This document shows positions 1 to 4,687 of a stretch of DNA of 5,538 nucleotides, one piece after another (the first letter of the stretch is position 1; every line of letters begins with the position of its first letter). The position numbers were made by a program, and so were the translations under genes. The notes under the pieces are model-generated. The model saw only the letters and a list, made by a program, of their open reading frames with translations. It ran no database searches and was not told the origin of the DNA. Origin of the DNA: an uncultured Eubacteriales bacterium (GTDB lineage Bacteria > Bacillota > Clostridia > Peptostreptococcales > Anaerovoracaceae); NCBI GenBank assembly GCA_902803725.1, contig CADCRD010000029.1, positions 1 through 5,538 on the forward strand, in the 5' to 3' direction.

Positions 1-150
1 CAGCAGTACGATGGCGGGATTGATGCCAAAGAGCCACGGAACGAGAACAGAAGCACTGAACATTGCGAAAGTATGCTGGATGCTGAGGGGTATCCATTGT
101 CCTACAGGAACTCTCTCATCCACCTGGATTATTTTCCTTTCTTTGCCCAT
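1..150 (-). CDS. uraA: Uracil permease (UraA/NCS2 family), N-terminal part, truncated by window edge
   Basis: Only the first 50 codons are in the window; the gene continues beyond position 1. The family is the NCS2 (nucleobase:cation symporter-2) inner-membrane permeases, which take up uracil or xanthine with protons. The visible protein starts MGKERKIIQVDERVPVGQW and continues into IPLSIQHTFAMFSASVLVP, then WLFGINPAIVLL. This matches the start of transmembrane helix 1 in E. coli UraA (IPLSLQHLFAMFGATVLVP... as I recall it). The xanthine branch is less like this, so uracil is the preferred substrate, but the binding residues lie outside the window. The start is fixed by AGGAG at 158-162, seven bases before the ATG at 150. 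The gene is transcribed divergently from nth from its own promoter, and the short leader has no room for a PyrR-type attenuator. Confidence 0.88.
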   Translation of the reverse strand, partial: MGKERKIIQVDERVPVGQWIPLSIQHTFAMFSASVLVPWLFGINPAIVLL

Positions 151-195
151 TATTTTACTCCTAAAAATATCTTATGAAATAATATCGCCTCATAG

Positions 196-224
196 ATACT
201 ACACCAAAAAAGAATAGCTTTCAA
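196..224 (-). promoter_or_regulatory. Sigma-A type promoter of uraA
   Basis: On the minus strand, TTGAAA (219-224) and TAGTAT (196-201) are separated by exactly 17 bases. The predicted transcription start is near 189, giving an untranslated leader of only about 40 bases before the ATG at 150. The region is AT-rich, as expected. This is seen directly as sequence; promoter activity is inferred. Confidence 0.65.
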
Positions 225-244
225 GAAAATAATTCTTTCATGTT

Positions 245-274
245 CCCCGCACCCGCTCCCCCATCGCTGCCCCC
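245..274 (-). other. G-quadruplex-type motif upstream of uraA promoter
   Basis: The minus strand carries four G runs of 5, 5, 3 and 4 bases (270-274, 258-262, 252-254, 245-248) separated by loops of 7, 3 and 3 bases. This satisfies the usual G3+N1-7 rule for an intramolecular quadruplex. It is isolated in otherwise AT-rich DNA, about 20 bases upstream of the uraA -35 box and about 70 bases upstream of the nth extended -10. No regulatory function is shown. It may be a GC-rich protein site rather than a folded quadruplex. Confidence 0.6.
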
Positions 275-342
275 GCTGATCCGTAACAGCCATTTGAATA
301 TCCTTTCAACAAAAATTTTTATAGCGGTTGCTCAGATATTGA

Positions 343-351
343 TGGTACAAT
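343..351 (+). promoter_or_regulatory. Extended -10 promoter of nth
   Basis: TG at 343-344, one base, then TACAAT at 346-351 forms an extended -10 element without a good -35 box at the right distance. The expected transcription start (about 357-360) falls just before or at the nth ATG at 361, so the mRNA would have almost no leader. A weaker alternative is TTGAAT (294-299) with TTTTAT (317-322), 17 bases apart. That would start transcription near 329, but still without a Shine-Dalgarno sequence. Confidence 0.45.
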
Positions 352-360
352 ATCACTATT

Positions 361-996
361 ATGAGAAAGATGGACAAAAGAAAAACAGATAAAATACTGA
401 GGCTGCTGGAAGCAGAATATCCTGATGCAGGATGCGAACTTGAACATCTGAACGTCTATGAACTGCTGGTCTGTGTAACTCTTTCAGCACAAACAACTGA
501 TGCCAGTGTCAACAGAGTATCGCCCGCCCTCTTTGCAGCTTACCCTGATGCACATGCCATGGCACAGGCCGACCCTGAAGATGTCGCCGAAATCATAAAG
601 AGGATCGGCATGTACAAGACCAAATCGAAAAGGATCATCGATCAGGCAAAGATGCTGGTCGAAAAATATGACGGAAATGTGCCCGAAGACGATGAGATGC
701 TTGTTCAGCTGCCGGGAGTAGGACGTAAAACTGCAAATGTCGTTATGGCTGAAGGGTTCGGACATCAGAGGATCGCAGTTGACACACACGTCTTCAGGGT
801 ATCGAACCGCATCGGACTGGCTGAAGCTGATAATGTGGAGAAGACCGAAGAAGACCTCAAAAAGAACATTCCCGGGGACATGTGGTCACGGGCACATCAC
901 CTGCTGATATTCCACGGAAGATACTGTTGCCACGCCAGAAAACCGGAATGCGAACGCTGCCCGGTCGCAGATCTTTGCGCATATAACAAACAATGA
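361..996 (+). CDS. nth: Endonuclease III (base-excision repair DNA glycosylase/AP lyase)
   Basis: The enzyme removes oxidised pyrimidines from DNA and cleaves the resulting abasic site by beta-elimination. The 211-residue length equals that of E. coli Nth. Visible landmarks are LSAQTTD (41-47), the helix-hairpin-helix LPGVGRKTANVV (117-128) with catalytic Lys123, AVDTHVFR (139-146) with catalytic Asp141, and the C-terminal [4Fe-4S] loop. The cluster cysteines are Cys190, 197, 200 and 206 in the classical C-X6-C-X2-C-X5-C spacing. All key residues are present. The start is uncertain. ATG 361 is the first in-frame start after a stop at 340, but ATG 370 (fourth residue) aligns without gaps to Met1 of E. 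coli Nth. Neither has a proper Shine-Dalgarno sequence. The gene stands alone, divergent from uraA and convergent with the hom operon. Confidence 0.97.
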   Translation: MRKMDKRKTDKILRLLEAEYPDAGCELEHLNVYELLVCVTLSAQTTDASVNRVSPALFAAYPDAHAMAQADPEDVAEIIKRIGMYKTKSKRIIDQAKMLVEKYDGNVPEDDEMLVQLPGVGRKTANVVMAEGFGHQRIAVDTHVFRVSNRIGLAEADNVEKTEEDLKKNIPGDMWSRAHHLLIFHGRYCCHARKPECERCPVADLCAYNKQ

Positions 997-1037
997 TCAT
1001 CTGTTACTTTCTTTGATCATTGTTGTACGGCATTTTT
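989..1037 (+). terminator. Hairpin overlapping the nth stop codon, possible terminator
   Basis: AACAATGATCA (989-999) and TGATCATTGTT (1014-1024) form a perfect 11-bp inverted repeat with a 14-base loop, and the left arm contains the TGA stop of nth. The nearest T run (1033-1037) begins eight bases after the stem, so it is not a textbook terminator. A second T run (1056-1062) lies further on. It may set or protect the nth mRNA 3' end. Confidence 0.35.
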
Positions 1038-1064
1038 ATCCGATACAGGTATTAGTTTTTTTCG

Positions 1065-1098
1065 AAAAAAATCACGGCAATTGTTTTCATTGCCCGTG
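1065..1098 (-). terminator. Intrinsic terminator of the hom / SEC-C operon
   Basis: Read on the minus strand, CACGGGCAAT (1098-1089) pairs with ATTGCCGTG (1081-1073) with one bulged G and a short A-rich loop. One A and seven T follow (1071-1065). It lies 63 bases after the SEC-C stop codon. A larger alternative fold pairs 1108-1117 with 1072-1081, so the region can form nested or competing hairpins that all end in the same T tract. Confidence 0.72.
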
Positions 1099-1160
1099 GC
1101 AATTTCATTGTCGTGATTCATTAATATTCCTGTAATGTCTGATCTGTCTGAGAGAGACTT

Positions 1161-1667
1161 TTAGTTGCGTCCGCAGCAATGTTTGTATTTCTTTCCGCTG
1201 CCGCACGGACATGGATCATTGCGACCGATCTTTTCGCCTTTGACGACTGTTCCGGCACGGCGGTGAGTCTTGACGAGTTCCTTTTTCTTTTCCTCAGAAA
1301 GCAGTTCATCCCACTGCTCAAGGCCGTAAAGATGCGGAGCATCTGCATTGAGCATATTGAGATACAGTTTTTCAAGATCGATATCCAGAGAGATATCGGA
1401 TGATTCGTCGATCTTTTCCAGATCGTCTTCTGTCATCTCATTCTTGAGAGAAGTCGTGATGCCGTCTAAAAAACCCATGAAAAGAACAGGCTCGACCGCA
1501 AACTGCTCTATCAGTTCACCTACATTTCCTTCAAATTTATCATTTGGATGCTCCAGAATGTGTGAATACAGTTTTATCTCTGTATCGCAATAGCGTTTCC
1601 AGAAATCCTCTATCGTTGCATCAGTCTGACTGTTCGTAAGATCCTTCCATTCAGTAAATAAGCTCAT
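1161..1667 (-). CDS. SEC-C metal-binding motif protein of unknown function
   Basis: This is a 168-residue soluble protein. The C-terminus (149-168) is a SEC-C motif: GRNDPCPCGSGKKYKHCC with Cys153, 155, 164 and 165 in CXCX8CC spacing. In SecA the related CXCX8CH/C tail binds zinc and contacts SecB or ribosomes. Residues 1-140 are acidic and helical-looking, with FWKRYCDTEIKLYSHIL (22-38) and LFMGFLDGITTSL (62-74). I recognise this arrangement from uncharacterised SEC-C proteins of Clostridia, but no function is known to me. No signal peptide or membrane segment is seen. The start is firm: GGAGGG (1677-1682) lies nine bases before ATG 1667 and inside the end of hom. The ATG overlaps the hom TGA as ATGA (1664-1667), indicating co-transcription and translational coupling. 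Zinc binding is inferred. Confidence 0.88.
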   Translation of the reverse strand: MSLFTEWKDLTNSQTDATIEDFWKRYCDTEIKLYSHILEHPNDKFEGNVGELIEQFAVEPVLFMGFLDGITTSLKNEMTEDDLEKIDESSDISLDIDLEKLYLNMLNADAPHLYGLEQWDELLSEEKKKELVKTHRRAGTVVKGEKIGRNDPCPCGSGKKYKHCCGRN

Positions 1668-2704
1668 TTTTTATTTCCCTCCATTAATTCATGCATTGTT
1701 TCTTTCAGCTCTTCTGTTGCTATCTGTACGATATCGCCCGCAACTGCGCTTCCCGTGGGCAGAGGACCTGCACCCTTTCCATAGAACATCAGATCATCCA
1801 CTGCATTTCCCTTGAGAAATACTGCGTTGAATTCATTCTTTACACCAGCCAGCGGGTGATCTTTCGGAAGCCTCATCGGCTTTACACTGTAGTCAAGACG
1901 GCTGCCGCGGTTAGTTGCACTTGCGATCAGCTTGATGACTTTGCCTTCTGCATCAGCTTCTTTTAATTCTTCCTCAGTGATCTTAGTTATTCCCGTAGTA
2001 GGTATGTCCTTTGGATGTATGTGGTGGTCAAATGCCAGAGCCATAAGTATAGACAGTTTGTTTGCAACATCTATGCCTTCGACATCAGCTGTCGGGTCTG
2101 CTTCTGCAAAACCCTTTTCCTGAGCCTGCTTTAAGGCTTTTTCATAAGACAGACCATTTTCGGCCATCTGTGTCATTATGTAATTTGTGGTTCCGTTAAG
2201 AATTCCGAGGATCTCTTCAAATCTGTTAGCACGCAATACTGACGTTATTGAACTGAGCACCGGAATTCCTCCTCCGACGGATGCTTCCATACGAAATTGC
2301 ACATGATTGTCTGTCGCCGTCTGATGCAGCACATCATAGTTCGCGGCTACAGCTGCTTTGTTAGCTGTTACTACATGCTTGCCGTATTCCATGGCACTGA
2401 GCATATAACTGGTTGCCGGTTCGATACCTCCGAGCACCTCCACCATTATATCGATATTCGGATCTTTGATTATGTCGTTCACATCGGATGTATATTTACT
2501 GAACGGTACATCGATCGTTCTCTTTTTGTTGATGTCATTGACAAGGATCTTGACGATGTCGATCTCAGTTCCGACTGCAGCGGTGATACGGTCACGATTC
2601 ATCATCAGCGTTTCATATGTTCCTGTACCCACATTGCCAAATCCAAGCAATCCTACATTTATAGAATCCATGTGTTCGTAAGCGATCCGCATGGTGCGGA
2701 TCAC
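1664..2704 (-). CDS. hom: Homoserine dehydrogenase lacking the C-terminal ACT domain
   Basis: The enzyme reduces aspartate 4-semialdehyde to homoserine with NAD(P)H, the branch point to threonine and methionine. In the 346-residue frame, VGLLGFGNVGTG (17-28) is the Rossmann nucleotide loop and VVTANK (111-116) the conserved lysine motif. GFAEADPTADVEGIDVANK (198-216) is the catalytic signature: Glu201, Asp207, Asp212 and Lys216 have the spacing of yeast Glu208, Asp214, Asp219 and Lys223. FNAVFLKGNAV (292-302) and MFYGKGAGPLPTGSAVAGD (306-324) complete the fold. The protein ends where B. subtilis Hom (about 430 residues) continues into its ACT domain, so threonine feedback is probably absent. 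The start is ambiguous. GTG 2704 is only two bases from AAAGGAG (2707-2713), ATG 2692 is 14 bases away, and ATG 2671 gives the family-typical N-terminus (MDSINVGLLGFG). The coordinates given are the longest form. Confidence 0.95.
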   Translation of the reverse strand: MIRTMRIAYEHMDSINVGLLGFGNVGTGTYETLMMNRDRITAAVGTEIDIVKILVNDINKKRTIDVPFSKYTSDVNDIIKDPNIDIMVEVLGGIEPATSYMLSAMEYGKHVVTANKAAVAANYDVLHQTATDNHVQFRMEASVGGGIPVLSSITSVLRANRFEEILGILNGTTNYIMTQMAENGLSYEKALKQAQEKGFAEADPTADVEGIDVANKLSILMALAFDHHIHPKDIPTTGITKITEEELKEADAEGKVIKLIASATNRGSRLDYSVKPMRLPKDHPLAGVKNEFNAVFLKGNAVDDLMFYGKGAGPLPTGSAVAGDIVQIATEELKETMHELMEGNKK

Positions 2705-2713
2705 ATCTCCTTT
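2684..2713 (-). promoter_or_regulatory. Ribosome binding site and start-region hairpin of hom
   Basis: AAAGGAG (2707-2713) is followed directly by ATGTGA, in which an ATG (2706-2704) is at once stopped by TGA and overlaps the GTG start at 2704. Next comes a perfect 7-bp inverted repeat: GATCCGC (2702-2696) and GCGGATC (2690-2684) around a 5-base loop that contains part of the ATG at 2692. This hairpin separates the Shine-Dalgarno from ATG 2671. Whether it controls start choice is inference. Confidence 0.45.
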
Positions 2714-2746
2714 CTCTGATATTTTCTTACCTCTGCAATAAAACGC

Positions 2747-2775
2747 ATTATAACGTATTTTTGCCGTTTTGTCTT
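2747..2775 (-). promoter_or_regulatory. Promoter of the hom operon
   Basis: On the minus strand, a perfect TATAAT (2747-2752) has AAGACA (2770-2775, four of six consensus bases) 17 bases upstream. Transcription should start near 2740, giving a leader of about 35-70 bases depending on which hom start is used. No T-box, threonine leader peptide or SAM riboswitch is visible in this short leader. Confidence 0.65.
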
Positions 2776-2933
2776 GTAATATTTTTCTTTCCGGGCCAAA
2801 AGAAAACCGCTCAGGCAGGCATGATTTGAATAACGTTTAACCAATTGTATTTCTTAAACAGATCCATCCCAGTGAAAAAGAATACCAAATCAAATATAAA
2901 TATCGGTTTTTATCGCAAAAATTCCTTTATATA

Positions 2934-2961
2934 TTGACAAATATTCGTGCTTCTATATAAT
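2934..2961 (+). promoter_or_regulatory. Strong sigma-A promoter for riboswitch and aminotransferase
   Basis: TTGACA (2934-2939) and TATAAT (2956-2961) both match consensus perfectly, with a 16-base spacer and an AT-rich upstream stretch. The predicted start near 2967-2969 lies about 28 bases before the first aptamer stem. A perfect promoter is what a leader controlled by premature termination would need. Confidence 0.85.
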
Positions 2962-2995
2962 AATTGTTGAAAAATCAAACAAATCCAGTTGAAGT

Positions 2996-3162
2996 AATGT
3001 GGAGATTTGTATCTTACAAAACCGAAGGTGAAAACACAGACAGTACCCGTTGTCTTGTGAAGCTCTCAGGTAACAGGACACATTGCGGATGGAACTCTGG
3101 AGAGACCCTCAAAAAAGGACGGGCACCGAAGAATAAGAGATTTCAGGTACAGCACAGAGCTT
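2996..3162 (+). promoter_or_regulatory. Tandem glycine riboswitch (gcvT type), two aptamers
   Basis: Aptamer 1 (2996-3084) has P1 AATGTG (2996-3001) pairing with CACATT (3079-3084). It also has GGAGA (3001-3005), a perfect TTTGTA/TACAAA hairpin (3006-3020), the core ACCGAAGG (3021-3028), a variable stem (3035-3059), and CTCTCAGG (3063-3070) followed by AGGACA (3075-3080). After an 8-base linker, aptamer 2 (3093-3162) has AACTCTGGAGAGACC (3093-3107), CACCGAAG (3124-3131), TTTCAGG (3141-3147) and CACAGAG (3153-3159). These blocks occur in the same order as in the B. subtilis gcvT leader. Aptamer 2 lacks the variable stem and has GCACAGAG in place of the usual GGACAGAG. Its 3' P1 strand is shared with the terminator downstream, predicting antitermination when glycine is bound. 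Confidence 0.92.
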
Positions 3163-3203
3163 AAGGGCACGTGGTTTATAATATGCCAAAGCTCTGTTTT
3201 TTT
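3155..3203 (+). terminator. Glycine riboswitch expression platform (conditional terminator)
   Basis: CAGAGCTT (3155-3162) pairs perfectly with AAGCTCTG (3189-3196), continued by GGCA (3166-3169) with TGCC (3184-3187), and seven T follow (3197-3203). The left arm CAGAG is also the 3' strand of aptamer 2 P1 (partner CTCTG, 3095-3099), so the two folds exclude each other. Glycine-bound RNA should read through (ON switch); unbound RNA should terminate 68 bases before the gene. Confidence 0.9.
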
Positions 3204-3271
3204 AAGAGCTACATTTTTTAGAAATAACGTGATCTGTTAACGAAACATTTAACGATGAAAGGAGAAGTAAA

Positions 3272-4462
3272 ATGCAATTATCAGACAGAGTACAAAAGAT
3301 GCAGGGTTCGCCGATCAGAAAGTTCAATCCGATCGCTATCGCTGCCGAAGAAAAAGGCAAGAAGATCTATCATCTGAACATAGGTAACCCGGACATCCAG
3401 ACACCTCCGTGCTATCTGGAAGCCATCAAGGCTTATAACGCTAAAACTATCGGATATGCCGAGTCACCGGGAGATGTCAATCTTCAGGATGCTATCATCG
3501 ACTACTTTGCACAGTATGATATCAAACTTACAAGACAGAATGTACTCGTGACAAACGGCGGTTCAGAAGCTCTGAGCATGGCTTTCAATGTAATACTTAA
3601 CGAGGGTGATGATGTTCTGATCCCTGAACCGTATTACACAAATTATCACACATTCGTAACAGCCAGCGGCGGCAGCGTTGTTCCGGTCCAGACAACTCCG
3701 GAAAACGGATATGAATGGGCTACTGAGGCTCAGCTCGAAGCAGCGGTTACACCAAACACAAAAGCCATTGTCTGCATCACACCGGGCAACCCGACAGGCC
3801 GTGTAATGACACTGGACGAAATGAAGATCGTTGGCGAATTTGCCAAAAAACATGATCTTTGGATCATTGCAGACGAAGTTTACAGAGAGTTTGTTTTTGA
3901 CGGCAAAAAACCCACATCACTCGGAATGCTGGACGATATCGCAGACAGAGTCCTGATCGTTGACTCTATCTCAAAACGTTACTCAACATGCGGCGGCCGC
4001 GTAGGTATTCTTGTTGACAGAAACCCTGATTTTCACGATGCTGTCATGAAGATCGCCATGGGAAGACTCTGCGTGCCGACTCTGGAAATGATCGGAGCAA
4101 CAGAGCTGTATCGTCTGCCGATGTCATACGTCGACAGCGTAAGAGCTGAATACGAAGCCAGAAGAGATGTCGCTTATGAAGAACTCATGAAGATCCCGGG
4201 CGTTGTATGCCAGAAACCGGGCGGCGCATTCTACATGACGATCAAACTTCCTGTAGAAAGTGCTGAAGACTTCCTGATATTCATGCTCGAAGAATTCGAA
4301 GACAACGGTGAATCAATGATGTTCACACCTGCTGCAGGATTCTATGCTACACCGGGCAAGGGTATTGATGAGATCCGTATAGCTTATGTTCTGTGTCAGG
4401 ATGACATCAGAAGAGCTATGGAACTGTTGAGACTGGGCATCGAAGCTTACAAAAACAGATAA
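3272..4462 (+). CDS. PLP-dependent class I/II aminotransferase, glycine-riboswitch controlled
   Basis: This is a cytosolic fold-type I aminotransferase of 396 residues, the usual family length. Landmarks are LNIGNPDIQTP (35-45), the cofactor loop TNGGSEAL (94-101), PEPYYTNY (118-125), CITPGNPTG (168-176) with Asn173, and IIADEVYREF (198-207) with Asp201 and Tyr204. VDSISKRYSTCGGRVG (230-245) carries PLP-binding Lys235 and phosphate-binding Arg243, and DEIRIAYV (366-373) carries Arg369 for the substrate alpha-carboxylate. All catalytic residues are intact. It resembles the aspartate/alanine-type aminotransferases of subgroup I-gamma, but sequence alone does not fix the amino donor. AAAGGAG (3258-3264) lies seven bases before ATG 3272. 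The gene is monocistronic: its own promoter and glycine riboswitch precede it and a terminator follows. That context suggests a reaction tied to glycine, for example with glyoxylate, alanine, serine or aspartate, which is inference. Confidence 0.93.
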   Translation: MQLSDRVQKMQGSPIRKFNPIAIAAEEKGKKIYHLNIGNPDIQTPPCYLEAIKAYNAKTIGYAESPGDVNLQDAIIDYFAQYDIKLTRQNVLVTNGGSEALSMAFNVILNEGDDVLIPEPYYTNYHTFVTASGGSVVPVQTTPENGYEWATEAQLEAAVTPNTKAIVCITPGNPTGRVMTLDEMKIVGEFAKKHDLWIIADEVYREFVFDGKKPTSLGMLDDIADRVLIVDSISKRYSTCGGRVGILVDRNPDFHDAVMKIAMGRLCVPTLEMIGATELYRLPMSYVDSVRAEYEARRDVAYEELMKIPGVVCQKPGGAFYMTIKLPVESAEDFLIFMLEEFEDNGESMMFTPAAGFYATPGKGIDEIRIAYVLCQDDIRRAMELLRLGIEAYKNR

Positions 4463-4514
4463 CAATCAATAGTACCTATTGTCAGAATACCAACTCTGCA
4501 CACCATAACAAACT

Positions 4515-4562
4515 GACCTCCCGAACGTTAGACCTGTTCTCTGACCGAAGGAGGTCTTTTTT
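4515..4562 (+). terminator. Intrinsic terminator of the aminotransferase gene
   Basis: GACCTCC (4515-4521) pairs with GGAGGTC (4550-4556), and an inner stem GTTAGA (4527-4532) pairs with TCTGAC (4540-4545) with one G-U pair around a 7-base loop. Six T follow (4557-4562). It isolates the aminotransferase from trmL. A shorter alternative pairs GACCT (4531-4535) with AGGTC (4552-4556). Confidence 0.85.
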
Positions 4563-4615
4563 AGTATCGTCTGTTCGCTCATTTCAAAAAAATGCTGTTC
4601 TGTACATATGATTCA

Positions 4616-4624
4616 TGTTATCAT
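4616..4624 (+). promoter_or_regulatory. Possible extended -10 promoter of trmL
   Basis: TG (4616-4617), one base, then TATCAT (4619-4624) forms an extended -10 between the upstream terminator and trmL. There is no convincing -35 box 16-18 bases upstream. Another -10-like CATAAT is at 4654-4659, also without a good -35. trmL must have a promoter in 4563-4687, because a strong terminator precedes it. Confidence 0.35.
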
Positions 4625-4687
4625 TTCATTCGTCCGGTAAATCAGAATGTATTCATAATAACTTATTTATATCAGAAAGAGAAAATA

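Larger units (their letters stand above)
2705..3271. other. Divergent regulatory region between hom and the aminotransferase gene
   Basis: These 567 bases hold no convincing protein gene. From left to right they contain the hom leader and promoter (2705-2775), an AT-rich stretch with a GTTTAA/TTAAAC dyad (2835-2859), a perfect sigma-A promoter (2934-2961), a tandem glycine riboswitch with terminator (2996-3203), and the ribosome binding site of the aminotransferase (AAAGGAG, 3258-3264). In 2776-2933 I see nothing else definite. Confidence 0.8.

Noticed and set aside
151..195. PyrR-type or uracil-responsive attenuator upstream of uraA
   Set aside because: The leader between the predicted transcription start and the ATG is only about 40 bases and shows no terminator/antiterminator pair.
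11..217. Open frame of 68 codons on the plus strand
   Set aside because: It is the antisense of the uraA start and promoter; the minus-strand reading gives a clear NCS2 permease.
1121..1375. Open frame of 84 codons on the minus strand overlapping the SEC-C gene
   Set aside because: An alternative frame of the SEC-C coding sequence, which has a clear start, coupling and a conserved motif.
2297..2719. Open frame of 140 codons on the plus strand opposite hom
   Set aside because: Cysteine- and histidine-rich shadow of the hom coding strand, with no recognisable domain or ribosome binding site.
2705..2746. T-box, SAM riboswitch or threonine leader peptide upstream of hom
   Set aside because: The leader is too short and lacks the conserved T-box or S-box sequences and any run of Thr/Ile codons in a leader frame.
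2964..3164. Open frame of 66 codons on the plus strand between hom and the aminotransferase
   Set aside because: It lies on the tandem glycine riboswitch, its start sits at the predicted transcription start with no ribosome binding site, and the RNA structure explains the sequence.
4592..4687. N-terminal extension of TrmL by 32 residues
   Set aside because: No homology to the family, no ribosome binding site at 4592, and the extension runs through the likely trmL promoter.
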